Notes: generated from the sequence alone by a model not told the origin. A stretch of 64,000 bases of DNA from Trematomus loennbergii (GCA_012861695.1 JAAOOA010000052.1:400001-464000), one strand, 5' to 3'; positions 21,633 to 32,954 are shown, counted from the stretch's first letter. Program-made: numbers and translations.

Positions 21633-23431
21633 TTGGCCTTCCTGCAGTTCCTCACAGCTGGAATCAGTCTCTGTTTCCCTCCTGATGTGTTGTACTGACT
21701 CAGGTCCAACTCATCCAGAACCTCCTCTGACATCTGCAGCATGTAGGCCAGAGCAGAGCAGTGGATCTCAGAGAGTTTCTCTGATCTGTTCTCTGACTTC
21801 AGGAACTCTGTGATCTCCTGATGTACTGAGTGGTCCTTCATCTCTGTCAGACAGTGGAAGATGTTGATGCTCCTGTCAGGAGAGATTTCATCACTTCTCA
21901 TCTCCTTCAGGTTGCTGATGGCTCTCTGGATGGTTTCTGGACGTTGTCTGTGCGACCCAGCAGGCCTCCTAACAGTCTCTGGTTGGACTCCAGAGAGAGG
22001 CCGTGGAGAAAGCGGACAAACAGGTCCAGGTGGCCATTTTCACTTCTGAGGGATTTCTCCATGGCTCCTTTAGGAAGACATCAGGGATGGGTAATCCTGA
22101 TCACTGTTTTTACTGTTCTTATAGTCCGTCTTTCCAGGAAGTCCTTCAGTACCTCTGTGTTCCTGTTGGTGTAACAGTGCAACATGTAGACTGCAGCCAG
22201 AAACTCCTGAATGCTCAGATGAACAAAGCAGTAGACTGTTTTCTGAAGATCACTCTCTCTCTTTTGAAGATCTCTGTACAAACTCCTGAGTGCACCAAGG
22301 CCTCGGTGACACCAAGACCACAGCGCTGCAGGTCTTCTTGGTAGAACATGATGTCTCCTTTCTCCAGATGTTCAAACGCCAGCCTCCCCAGCTTCAGAAG
22401 AACTCCCTGTCAGCCTCCGTCAGCTGCTGTGGACTCGTCTCATGTCCCTCTTCATACTTCTGCTTCTTCCTCTTGGTCTGGACCAGCAGGAAGTGTGAGT
22501 ACATGTCAGTGAGGGTCTGGGCAGCTCTCCTCTCTGGTCTGTAGTCAACATGTGGTCCAGAACTGCAGCAGTGATCCAGCAGAAGACTGGGATCAGACAC
22601 ATGATGTGGAGGCTCCTGGAGCTCTTGATGTGAGAGATGATTCTGCTGGACAGGTCTTCATCACTCGATCTCCTCCTGAAGTACTCCTCCTTCTGGGCGT
22701 CAGTGAAGCCTCGTACTTCTGTTACCCTGTCCACACACTCAGGAGGGATCTGATTGGCCGCTGCAGGTCTGGAAGTTATCCAGACGAGAGCCGAGGGAAG
22801 CAGCTTCCCCCTGATGAGGTTTGTCAGCAGCACGTTGACTGAGGACTGCTGAGAGACATCAGACACAACCTCATTGTTTCTGAAGTCCAGAGAAAGTCTG
22901 CTTTCATCCAGGCCGTCAAAGATGAGCAGCACTTTGCAGACAGCCAGCTGCTCTGCTGTGACCTTCTGTAAGGTTGGATGGAAAACATGGAGCAGCCTGA
23001 GAAGACTGTACTGCTCACCTTTGATCAGGTTCAGCTCCCTGAAGGAGAGCGGGATCACCAGACTGACATCTTGGTTTCCCAAACCCTCGGCCCAGTCCAG
23101 AGTGAACTTCTGCACTGAGAAGGTTTTTCCAACTCCAGCGACTCCGTTGGTCAGGACCGCTCTGATGAGAGTCTGTTGGTCAGGTAGGCTTTAAAGATGT
23201 CCTGGCACTTGATTGGAGTGTCATGGAGGGTCTCTTTCTTGGAAGCTGTCTCCAGCTGCCTCACCTCATGTTGGGTATTAACCTCTTCACTCAGGCCTTG
23301 TGTGATGTAGAGCTCAGTGAAGATCCTGTTGAGGAGGGTTTCACTTTGATCAGTTCCTTCAGTCACACGTTCACATCTCCTCCTCAGACTGAGCCTATGT
23401 TCATCTAAAACCTCCTGCAGACCACTATCTG
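21633..23431 (-). pseudogene. FISNA-NACHT exon of the NLR, unit A
   Basis: This 1.8-kb exon lies between tcttccag and gtaagt. In order it shows the FISNA segment (TELYITQGLSEEVN), a Walker A loop GVAGVGKT (23,123-23,146), Walker [11 protein letters not shown] (about 22,911-22,940), a sensor-1-like [11 protein letters not shown], and a winged-helix motif [16 protein letters not shown] (near 22,210). NACHT ATPases drive oligomerisation of cytosolic sensors. A missing base near 23,187 breaks the FISNA/NACHT link, and further frameshifts lie near 22,510, 22,300 and 21,970. The unit-B copy has different breaks, so each copy is clean where the other is broken in several places. Confidence 0.88.
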
Positions 23432-23617
23432 CTGGAAGAGAAGGAAACAGGAGAGAATCAGAAAATGCTTTTGAGAATATAACAATAAAACTAATAAAAA
23501 CAGACTGAGTTTAAATGTTTTATAAACATTTAATGTCTATGTTCTTCAACAGAATACCTAATAAAAACAAATGAACCAGGAAGAGGAATAAGACGCTGCA
23601 TGAGTTCGGCCTCTTAC

Positions 23618-23853
23618 CTCGTACAGAGCTGGTCTGACTGGCTGTCTGCAGGCCAGCTCTGGTTCTGGATCTTTCTCCACACTGGGGACAGGAGGGGTCT
23701 CCTGATGGAGGTCGCTGCTCCCAGTATGAGGTGATGCACTGTCTGCAGAACCAGTGTCCACAGCTGGTAGAGACTGGATCCTTCAGGACGTCCTGACACA
23801 GAGCACAGCTGGACAGCTCTCCTCCAGGAACACCTCTCTTTCTTCCGGGAGAC
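23618..23853 (-). pseudogene. RING-finger exon of the NLR, unit A
   Basis: The 236-bp exon, between a cag acceptor and a gtaaga donor, is fully open in one frame. It encodes a C3HC4 RING: SCALCQDVLKDPV, then SCGHWFCRQC, then CPQCGERS. A RING suggests E3 ubiquitin-ligase activity. N-terminal RING modules are known in some fish NLR-C proteins. The unit-B exon (53,326-53,393) keeps both splice sites and frame but has a short unrelated stretch where the RING should be. Confidence 0.85.
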
Positions 23854-24994
23854 CTGGGACCATCCTTTATAGCACTTTACTTCAGAGGGCTGATTCTCAC
23901 CAAAGGTACAACAAGGGGGCACATTCTAGTTTGATATTTAAAAAAAGGTCTATATAATATATACCCTTGTGATCAGGTATAGCTTACAATTCACATGATC
24001 ATAAAACCAGAGAGCATCCTGTCTGGATTCATCCCCAGAGGAGCACATGTTCCCTGTATCTACACACACAGCTGTATTAACCTGGTACACTATAAACCCA
24101 ACTTGCATAGAATCTGCTGTGAATTAATATAAATAAACATATGGAAAGGATGCCTAAATAACAACAGAATGATACTGATTGTAAAAAGCCTGAGTTAATG
24201 CTTTGTCAGGTCTGTCTCCAACACAACGAGCATAACATTTTTTTTTTTTTCTGAAGAGATGGGTTTGATTAAAGCTAGGCTAACATTAGCTGCTCCATCA
24301 ACACTCAGAGTAACTTCATGAAGTCATAAGTACAGCAGTCACTATATTGTTAGCACCACAGACAGTCTCTGGTTTATACAGGAACATGAATAACCCTGAT
24401 TGAATATGAGCTGCTGTCGAGCTCTGTTCTCCTCTCTGATTCCCCTCAGACCGTCAGAGACCAGGAGCACAATCTCAACACTGACAGGTTTTTGTAACAG
24501 AGCGTCACTAACTTTACACTCAAGTTGAAATGTGTCACGCTGCACGAATACGCAGGTGATATGAATTTAACATCTTCACTTCCTTCGTGTTGCCAGGCAC
24601 GGATCTGGGTCTTCGTATTGACTCTACATGTGATTCACAAAACTCTGTTTTATCTGCTAATGCTAAACACAACCAGCTCACCAGGTTATCACTATTATTA
24701 ATAAACATCTTAAAAAGACATATCATAGATATGCCCAAGTAGTTAAATAATGTTTTGGACAATATATAGTTTTTAAATCAGTATTTATCAACATTGTTGC
24801 TATTTAAAACCATTTTATACACAGATACAATGATAATATAATTGCATATTGAAATATCCTTAGATAATGTTAGCTTGCTCTGCTGCGTTTTCCCTTTACA
24901 AACTGCTCACATGATTTCATTAAAGAACAGTTTATATATTAGATTACATCAAAACTGGATCCTCTTCAGGTCAGTTTACAGGAGAGACTCTTAC
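23854..24994. other. NLR intron, unit A
   Basis: AT-rich and collinear with 53,394-54,553. No element ends or coding recognised. Confidence 0.5.
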
Positions 24995-25096
24995 TTTGTG
25001 TCTGAGGGTCCAGGTTCATTACTGAAGTATGAGGAGCCACTGTTAGACCAGTCACTCTTCAGAGACCACATGGAGACCGTAGACCCTGCTCTCTGT
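24995..25096 (-). pseudogene. N-terminal repeat exon of the NLR, unit A
   Basis: The 102-bp minus-strand exon encodes SLKSDWSNSGSSYFSNEPG and ends PSDTK, the short repeated N-terminal peptide of fish NLRC3-like proteins. Acceptor cag and donor gtaaga are present. Its sister is the start-codon exon at 25,466. Confidence 0.75.
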
Positions 25097-25465
25097 CTGT
25101 GGAAACAACACATGTTTAAACATCATTAGTTCATTTAAAGAGCAGCTTTTGATCTATGACTGTTCACCTGATGAAAGATCTTTAGAGTTGTTGAGTCGTG
25201 ATTGTGGGTTTCTGTTGTTCAAATTCATTCAGTGTGAAACGTTTTACATTTTGCTTTTTATTTGCTTAATTTAACACAAAGTCCAACATGTAGAGTGTGA
25301 GGATGATTTCACTAGTAGATTATTTACTATCTCTGATGATGACAAGAAGCAAGAGATCAATTACACTTTGTTAATGTTCTCTACTGGGTTTCATTAAACA
25401 GTTTAGATGATCAGATACCAACAAACTGGATCCTCTTCAGGTCAGTTTACAGTGGAGACTCTTAC

Positions 25466-25599
25466 TTTGTGTCTGAGGGTCCAGGTTCATTACTGAAGAC
25501 TGGAGGAGGATCCATAGACCGGTCACTCTTCAGAGACAGACCGCTGGAGACTGGAGACGTGTCCTCTTCCTCTTCTTTTAAATCACTCATCTTCTCCAG
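25466..25599 (-). pseudogene. Start-codon exon of the NLR, interrupted by a retrovirus
   Basis: ATG (25,590-25,588) begins MSDLKEEEEDTSPVSSGL, and the exon ends NEPGPSDTK at a gtaaga donor. In unit B the exon starts at an acceptor (tctcag, 54,677) 10 bp upstream of the ATG. Here the provirus sits exactly in that interval, between CTGG/CCAG repeats, in the opposite orientation. A spliced NLR message from the promoter at 31,750 would have to read through or splice out the 5.8-kb provirus. Confidence 0.8.
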
Positions 25600-27015
25600 T
25601 GATGAGATCTCCATATTAGGATGAATACTTAAAACGAAAGTTAGTTATAATCAAATATAATCAATTATATTCTTGTATAACCCACAATGAAAATGCTTCA
25701 TATTTTATGATTTTCTATATTTACAGTATAAACAAAGTGGTTTGTTAAGTTGAGTGTGTAAGGCCTGTAATGGTTTATGGTTGTCACTGATAAGAGGAGA
25801 GGCAGTTTCTTCTCTCTCCCCTCACAGCAGTACACAGGGAGGGGGGCTCCTGACTTAAGGAGAAATACATTGAGGCCCCAAAAAGGTGGTTATGTCATAG
25901 CCGAGAATAATATTTTGCAAGTCCTGCAGAGTAGGGGTCATGTCCTTTTTACACAAACATGGGAAGGTGTGTCTTATGCCATAGCATATGTCTGGTCATG
26001 TCCAGTCCTGTACATCAGAGGCCATGCCCAGTTTCCACACATATGGGTATGGAGGTGTCTTTAGGTTTTTCTATCCTGTTTTCGAGCATTAAGACACTGG
26101 CAGATGGGGAGGAATTTTTTTTTTTTTGGAGGGAGGGAGAGAGGGGGGGGGGGGGGGGTTTCGCCTGGTATGCTCTCTCCCGGTAAAGCTCTCTCCCTTC
26201 AGAGCTGGGTTTTTGCTCTCGGTAAGGTTCTCTCAAACTTTGTAACTATTGCTTGAATCTCTGTATTGAATGCTGAGTGAATGGATGGATGAAAGTTTTT
26301 AAACTTAGGATTTCTAACTGATCATTCTGAGGAGCAAAACCACTTAAATGTGTCAGGCTATAGGCTGTGAATGTTAGAACCTTCGATCCATGAGGAGATC
26401 CCTCTGGGTTCTGTCGGAATTCAATCTGAACATTCTGAGGAACTGACCTCTTACATGTGTCAGGCCATAGTGTGTGGATGTTAACCCCGTCGATCTGTGA
26501 GGAAATTCCTTTTGGATTTTGTCGGGAGACTTTAATGGGTGAACTATGAATTAAGGTTTTAGATTAGAAAATAACCCCAGCATGATATGTTTAGTATGAT
26601 TATAATGTTGTAACGAGAGAAGGTTTACCCTGTATTAGTTTGGACCTATTTTTCTTCAAATAAACTGATCCCACCTTTTGGATTGGGACAACTTAAAAGA
26701 CATCTGCGCTCTCCTCTCCTGCTTCAAAGGTAAGATTGCACACTGCCACACTCACACTTAGGTAGGGCCACACCTCATTTACTGATATCAAAGTCCTTCG
26801 GGATCGCTTAAACAGATTAAGAGGATCGTCTGAATTGAAACAGCAGTTCATTGAACCTGGTTCTTCGGGGAGTTAATAGAGGTGAGATCTTGCTGATCGT
26901 TGGTGGATCTGAGCCAAGCAGTAAACTTACATAGACTCAATAACTTCGGTTAGGTCAATTAGGAGGTCTGAATAATTTGCCGGAATAAATTATCAGATGA
27001 CTCCCGACTCTTACA
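25600..27015 (+). repeat. 5' LTR, 1,416 bp
   Basis: It begins TGATGAGATCTCC and ends GACTCTTACA, so has TG...CA ends. It holds AATAAA near 26,657, with a position-matched TATAAG in the sister LTR (mutated here to TATTAG near 26,633). A strong donor AAGGTAAG near 26,727 would lie in R or U5. Reverse-oriented relatives are at 14,359 and 46,483, and a partial direct copy at 31,130-31,418. Confidence 0.8.
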
Positions 27016-27033
27016 TGACGCCCAACGTGGGGC
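27016..27033 (+). other. Retroviral primer-binding site, Lys-1,2 type
   Basis: TGACGCCCAACGTGGGGC directly follows the LTR. It differs at one base from the sequence complementary to the 3' end of tRNA-Lys1,2, the primer used by foamy viruses and some other retroviruses. Confidence 0.8.
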
Positions 27034-27625
27034 TCTGTGAGAAGTTATACTTCTACAGAGTTAAAATACAAGAACCAAAACGGCCTAGTGACAACAGTCG
27101 ATGAGCACAAATCAGCAAAATACAGGCTGAAAGTCTTGTTAAAATACCTACCCAAATCCTAGAATATATATTTAAACCTAAAAGTGTAGTAATTAAAGTT
27201 GATACTATTGCACCGGACTGAGGGTTATATTATATTGGATATTGCTGTCTGTTAAAGAAGCTAAAGTAGGCTTTTCTTCCCCTAGCCAAACTGGGAAGCC
27301 CCTGTGGTCCCTAATGCACAGGTTTGGTGGCTAGTAGTTATTAGTAAAGTCAGCCGTAGGAGCACTGCTCAGTACCTGTCCAATTACTTTCAAACTAATA
27401 GGATATTTAATAAAAATAAACCATAGGTCTAAAAGGGTTCCTTGGCTGTTGGAAAAGCTCGAAGCTCGATACATAACCCTCTTAGTTGAGGTATCCGCAT
27501 GCACTAGCTGAATCCAGGAGAGTAACCTAGAACCAAGTGACGGTATAGTCGGACTGATCCTCCGGTGTGAGTAATAGCCTAGGAACTTGCATGTGTATAA
27601 AAGAGTGAACTTAAACCCTTAAATA

Positions 27626-28231
27626 ATGGCGGATGAGGTTAGAACGCAGTTTTTTAATGACTCAGAGCCAGCCACAGATTGGGAGGGATACACAGAAGCT
27701 AGATCCGGACCTTCTGCCCCCCCATGTCAGCTTAGCCCAGACCCACGCGCGTACCGCGACCTAAATACGTTCCTGTTAGACTACCGTTTAGACAGAGAGC
27801 AACAAGCAGCAGGTGGTATAATGTCTGAGACCCTACCTCCACCCTACGGAGATGATAGCTCACAAATGCCACTTATGAGTATCCCATCTAATACTCCTAA
27901 AAGAAAACACATTGTTAGACCTGATATTCAGGGAAAAGGAATGTTGGAAATGATAATGGCAGATATTGAAAATCTTAAACTGGATCAACCAACCATGTTA
28001 GTGAACCCTGCTAATATGGAGCTAAAACATGTAGGAGGAATAGCAGCAGCTCTGGCAAAGAGAATAGGTCCTAGCATGCAAGCACAGAGCGATAATATGA
28101 TAAGGACTATTAAACTGACCCCTTTTGGAAATGGGATTTTCCGTTACACAACAGAAGACTCAATTCAGGCCTTAAAGAACGCTTTACAAACAAGTCAGGG
28201 AGAGTTAAATGTGGTGCTATGTTGCTCATGA
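27626..28231 (+). pseudogene. Macro-domain ORF in the provirus leader
   Basis: This open frame of 201 codons begins at ATG about 590 bp after the primer site. Its first 90 residues are hydrophilic and proline-rich with no family I recognise. Residues about 105-155 look like an ADP-ribose-binding macro domain: the NPAN loop, then a GGIAAALA loop. The rest of the fold is broken after the second loop by an apparent deletion and frame change near 28,180. An ADP-ribosyl-binding module beside a retroviral 5' end is unusual. It could be a viral accessory or gag-linked domain, or a host exon captured by the element. Confidence 0.6.
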
Positions 28232-28813
28232 GGGAGCTTACACTTTTGGGAAAAGATCTCCCCCTTTCTCTGCTCCTGAGGTGCTGCAGACTCACAGCAG
28301 CACACAGGGTCAAAGACAGGCATGACCTCTGGAGAGGAAGACAATCTAAATCTGAACAGACCACAGAGCGACCCATTAAAAGGTTTTATGGCCTCAACAC
28401 CAGTGGCGTTTTTATATGTACAAAAGTGGTGGGGCACAAAAAACTTAGATGTCTATATATAAGCTTCTGCAGTGACGTGCAGTGAGGTTCATGGCTGGTG
28501 AGGCACTGGCACTGACTCTTCAGGTTTACAAATCTTATATTTTGACCTAAACCAAAATATAATATTATTTTCAAAAGCTTTTTTTGTCTGATGCTTCGAT
28601 TAATTTTAAACAGACAGTTCAACAAAAGGATACCCAAAAAATGTAATTTGATCATTTAAATATTGAATTGTTCTCTCTTAGTAAGATCCCATTTTCAATA
28701 AAATGGCGGTCTTACCTTGACTTGAAGATGAAGTCCATTTGCCTATCCTTCTGGACAAACATTTCTATTACTTTTTTGTAAAAGTCCTCCTTAACTTCTT
28801 GTAGTTTCAAAAG

Positions 28814-29022
28814 TCTATCATAAATCTAATCGATAGATTTATGATTAGAAAATTATAAAAGTAGGGTAGACATGTGGATGTTATCCGGCTGAACAAAACG
28901 TGCATTTATCTAACAGGTACGTTTCCCATAGATCTTATTTCAAGCTATTTTCTAAAATCCTATAGAGAAACCTCATTGCTTTTTTGCAGCTTACTTCCTG
29001 GTTTTAGGACGCGTCACTGCAG
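28814..29022. mobile_element. Half of a foldback element, nested in the hAT
   Basis: The sequence matches the right half of the foldback at 44,290-44,703 (GTAGGGTAGACATGTGGATG, then TTATCCGGCTGAACAAAACG, ending GACGCGTCACTGC). The left half is missing. Confidence 0.7.
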
Positions 29023-29154
29023 CTCTCGTCTCCTCTTATTATACATCCATGCTCTTCACACACCACACTTTTCGCGGCACACGTACTTACAGCCAATCAG
29101 CTCTGAATGATGTGAGATGACGTATGGTGGGGATGGCAGCTCTGTGTCCCTATA

Positions 29155-30283
29155 GAGTGGCGAAGTCCCTCCCCTTCCGGTTGAGCCCCATGGGACCTTA
29201 TTTCGGAAAAATTATGTATTGAAGTCAATGGAGAGGGAAAGATTATCTTTCGATCCCGTTTGAATTGTGCCACGAATTACACATATGATGTTTGTCAATT
29301 TAAAAGATAATTTTGCAAGTCAAAAAAAAAAAAATGTGTCGTAAAACTGTGAAGTAACACATTTGTTTGTGTGAAACGCTCAATGAACTACATCTCTGGT
29401 CTCACAGAACAACACACGTCACCAAGATGGCCGTCACTACTGTCTTGTCAACAAACGATTGACTTCCCTCACTATCACCACAATGAAACACGTCCTGAAG
29501 AATGTCATGCAAAGCTGCCTTCCTTTGATTCTCTCTGAACTGCCCGGTCGTTTTAATGTTTAATGTCAACCATTTGTGCAGATAGCATGAAGTAGATCGC
29601 CGATGCTAACGTTAGCGTTAGCATTTCTCCCCCGGAATTAAATGGTGTATTATAGAATGATCACACCGGTGACAGTACTCTTCAAAGGGTTCACGAAATA
29701 TGACTACTACTCTTACTGTTTAACATTTTGGGTTACTTAATGTTACTTCATGTTAAGGCTAATAAAAATGACAAGGCTGTAATGCTAACTAACGTGCTAG
29801 CTACTAGCTAGGTAGCTAACTTGATCAAGCCACTCCTGGTCCTTTCATCAGACGGGAAGCAAAAGAACGAGCAAGACCCATTGCTGGTATAATAACAACC
29901 TGGTACTAAGCACACAGGCATCTTGTTAAAGTTATCTTATCTTAGCCAGCGCCATATAGATAGATTATATCTATATTGCGCTGATCTTAGGTATCTGAAT
30001 GGTGGAGGAAAACAATTGTGACATCACTTACGCGACTCTGGGATTTGTAGTCTTTCTAGTTACGTATTTTTCATAGTCTTATATTTCAACAGTTTTACGA
30101 CAAACTGTGACTTTTTTGACATGGAAATGATTTTTTAAGATTGACAAACATCATATGTGTAATTCATGGCACAATTCAAACGGGATCGAAAGATACGTTT
30201 TCTCTCCCCATTGACTTCAATGCATAAGTTTTCCGAAATAAGGTCCCATTACCCGGAAGTAAGTGGGCGTGACTTCGCCACTC
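29155..30283. mobile_element. Long-TIR element nested in the hAT
   Basis: It begins GAGTGGCGAAGTC and ends GACTTCGCCACTC, with imperfect inverted arms of about 130 bp on each side. The flanks TATA and TATG resemble the TATA target of the foldback family. The interior shows no coding. Confidence 0.65.
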
Positions 30284-30837
30284 TATGGTGTTTGTTTTTT
30301 TGCCACACACATTACATTGAAAAATACTCTGAGCATGCGCAGTGTAGTTTTTACAGTCACCGTTCACTTTGACAGTGAAAGGGTGGGGCATGATCAGGTT
30401 TTGTCCCACATGGCTCAAAACGGCACTGTAGACACTAATTAGAAGAACACAGACTAAAACAGCAATGTACAGACGAATCAGATGATTAAACATGACCTTA
30501 AAATATATTTTATATATTTTTTAATTTCTTTTTTTGCATCTCTTTCCATTTTTTGTAATCATTATGTGTAATACTTTCTGCTGACACTAGGTGGGGCTGT
30601 GCCCCACCTGCCCCTAATGACCAGTCGCCACTGCTCAACACAAAGAGAAGATCTGGAGATTGTAAGGAACTCTCCCAAACCAGGCTAGCCACCCCCACCC
30701 CATCACAAGGGGAAGAGTGTTCCTCTCACCAATGAATAAATCATCTCTTAACCAAGTCAGATTTCAAATAGCCATAGCTCCAGTTGTTAAGAAAAGAGGG
30801 AGATTCAAAAAGTTATCCTTTTATTACAAAGGGAAAC

Positions 30838-31128
30838 GATGAAACCCTTACAGAAAACCTCTGCTCCCAAAATAACTCTGTTTACAGACGGGAGTCTGCG
30901 AAAAGGTGACCAAGCAGCCACTTGGGCCTTTATAATGAAAACTAATTCAGGTGAATTACTTTGCAAAGAAAAAGGTGTGATTCCGGGTACAGCACAGTTG
31001 AGGGTCTTCTTTTTGCTAAAAAACGTAAAATAACACACATCCGTTTTGTTACTGATAGTGATTGTTGTTACAAAGCAGGTAAAGAAGAGCTTGATTATTG
31101 GGAACAAAGGCAGTTTACCAATGTGAAA
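30838..31128 (+). pseudogene. RNase H remnant of retroviral pol
   Basis: Two overlapping frames carry the start of an RNase H fold (TLFTDGS, with WAF some 20 residues on) and the later TDSDCC strand bearing a catalytic Asp. A frame change separates them near 31,010. The sequence then runs straight into the 3' LTR fragment, so the end of pol and everything after it are deleted. Confidence 0.7.
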
Positions 31129-31129
31129 G

Positions 31130-31418
31130 GTAAGATTGCACACTGCCACACTCACACTTAGGTAGGGCCACACCTCATTTACTGATATCAAAATCCTTCG
31201 GGATCGCTTAAACAGATTTAGGGGGTCGTCTGAATTGAAACAGCAGTTAATTGAACCTGGTTCTTCAGGGAGTTAATAGAAGTGAGATCTTGCTGATCGT
31301 TGGTGGATCTGAGCCAAGCAGCAAACTTACATGGACTCAATAACTTCGGTTAGGTCAATTAGGAGGTCTGAATAATTTAAGTTCGGAATAAATTATCGGA
31401 TGACTCCCGACTCTTACA
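31130..31418 (+). repeat. 3' LTR fragment
   Basis: It matches the last 290 bp of the 5' LTR (from AAGGTAAGATTGCACAC to CTCTTACA). The upstream 1.1 kb is missing. Confidence 0.85.
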
Positions 31419-31444
31419 CCAGTCTGAGAGATAAACCAGTAACA

Positions 31445-31560
<116 letters not shown>

Positions 31561-31749
31561 ATTTTGACTGCGCTGGGCTGTCACATGTTATGTAACAGAA
31601 ACAGGAAATAATAAAAGTGTACAACACTTGCAGAAGTCTCATTGGACTCTAGGACGCAGATTGTTAACCAATAAGTTATTTTCTGACATCCAGTTTGACA
31701 GAGTAAATAATGAATGTGTTAAAAAGCAGATCCTGGTGTTAACACTCAC

Positions 31750-31895
31750 CCTGTTGTTCTCCTCCTGTCGAGCTGTAAAATGGCGTCTGGCAGTCTGACA
31801 TCATACTTTCCCCTTCCTTCACCTGTCTGCAGCTCCTCCCTCTGATTCATAACCAGCCTCACCAGCTGAACCAGTTCATACCTTTATATATACAG
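31750..31895 (-). promoter_or_regulatory. Promoter and noncoding first exon of the unit-A NLR
   Basis: On the minus strand a TATA box (about 31,884-31,893) precedes a short exon ending at 31,750 with AGG/gtgagt. It is the nearest promoter upstream of the start exon at 25,590, which lies 6 kb to the left beyond the provirus. The exon contains CCAGACGCCATTTTACAGC, shared by all three copies. Confidence 0.55.
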
Positions 31896-32954
31896 TCTAT
31901 GGTTCACATACAGGGACTTTGTTCAGTGAGATAGAAAAAGACATGCAGCTAAAAACAAGATCCACAAAGTTATCAAAAGGACACAACATCCACACATCAG
32001 CGTCCATAGGATATAATTCAATCTGCTTTATATAACAAACAATGAACAGCGACTTAAATAAAACACAAGGCTAATTTAACTAATTTACAAGATGTGCCAA
32101 AATCAGGGCTGGAATAGAGATTTCTCCTCTAGCAAGTGTTTTAAATAGGAGGAAAAGTGTTTTAAATAGGGGCAGAGAAACAGCAGAGAATCAGGCTGCA
32201 GCACCTCACTGAAAAGTGTTTTAAATAGGAGGAAAGTGTGCAGGGATGTTCAAATGTGTGTTCATGCAGCCCCTAAATAATGGTAATACTGATTAAAAAT
32301 AATTTCTAGGGCAGAAAGTATTTTAAAAGTGAGAAAAACTATTTTAAATGGCTTAAAAAGCACCAAGTGATTTAAGTGCAGTTCCAAGATTCCCCACAGG
32401 AGGGCTCTAGGGAGCGCATCACCCGACATGAGCACAGTGCATTAACAGCAGAAAATACGATTAAAAAAAGGCAAATCAATTGATTTAAAGTGCAGTGAGG
32501 CTCCACACCAACACAGGTACATTCCTACATCCCCACAATAGTGACACTGATGGTTTAAAGTCGTTTCTGCGGGGAACAGAGTGCTAAAAGTCTGATTGTT
32601 TCAGAGACCCATAATGATACAATAAACCATTTACATCTAAAAGTATTGATTCAAATTCATTTTTATGGGGAAAAGTGCAGATGAGGTATTTTGGGTATTT
32701 TGGGCAAAACACTTCACCCAACCCTATATATATATACCGTTAAAAACTGCAATATTTTGTAAATTGTATAACTTTTTATTTTATTATATTTTTTTATCAT
32801 ATCACTTTTTTTTTTACTTTAAATACTTTTGTTTGCATGTAACATAGGTAACATTAAGCTGTCAGTGGCTCTTTCCTGCTGTAACAACGTACATGTCCCC
32901 TCTGTGGGACTAATAAAGGTTTTCTGATTCTGATCTGATTCTGAACTACGATGC

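Larger units (their letters stand above)
16300..25599 (-). pseudogene. NLR gene body, unit A (FISNA-NACHT-LRR, NLRC3-like)
   Basis: Minus-strand exons, in order of transcription, are: first exon at 31,750 (noncoding), start-codon exon 25,466-25,599, a repeat of that exon type 24,995-25,096, RING exon 23,618-23,853, FISNA-NACHT exon 21,633-23,431, and LRR exons 20,685-20,851, 17,968-18,135 and 17,404-17,574. This is the layout of the fish-specific group-C NLR family of cytosolic immune sensors. No C-terminal B30.2 exon was found. Several exons carry frameshifts, and a retrovirus sits in the start-codon exon. I call it disrupted, though single-base sequence errors could account for some breaks. 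Confidence 0.8.
28401..30633. mobile_element. hAT element nested in the provirus
   Basis: It starts CAGTGGCGT and ends CGCCACTG, with perfect 8-bp flanks CTCAACAC (28,393-28,400; 30,634-30,641). The 2.2-kb interior contains two further inverted-repeat elements (28,814-29,022 and 29,155-30,283). No transposase frame seen. Confidence 0.85.
25600..31418 (+). mobile_element. Defective foamy-like endogenous retrovirus, unit A only
   Basis: The provirus runs from a full 5' LTR to a truncated 3' LTR, flanked by CCAG on both sides (25,596-25,599 and 31,419-31,422). Unit B has the empty site (TCTCCAGTCTGAG, 54,670). The 4-bp target repeat, a 1.4-kb LTR and a Lys-1,2-type primer site together resemble spumaviruses. 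Internally only a macro-domain ORF, unassigned sequence and an RNase H remnant remain; most of pol and env are gone. A hAT element is nested inside. It cannot encode a virus. Confidence 0.75.

Noticed and set aside
22552..23194. Plus-strand open frames over the NACHT exon
   Set aside because: Antisense shadows. The NACHT motifs and splice sites are on the minus strand. The same holds at 51,994-53,112.
27626..28231. Macro-domain ORF as an independent host PARP or macro gene
   Set aside because: It sits between a retroviral primer site and an RNase H remnant within one CCAG-flanked insertion, so it belongs to the provirus. Host capture remains possible.
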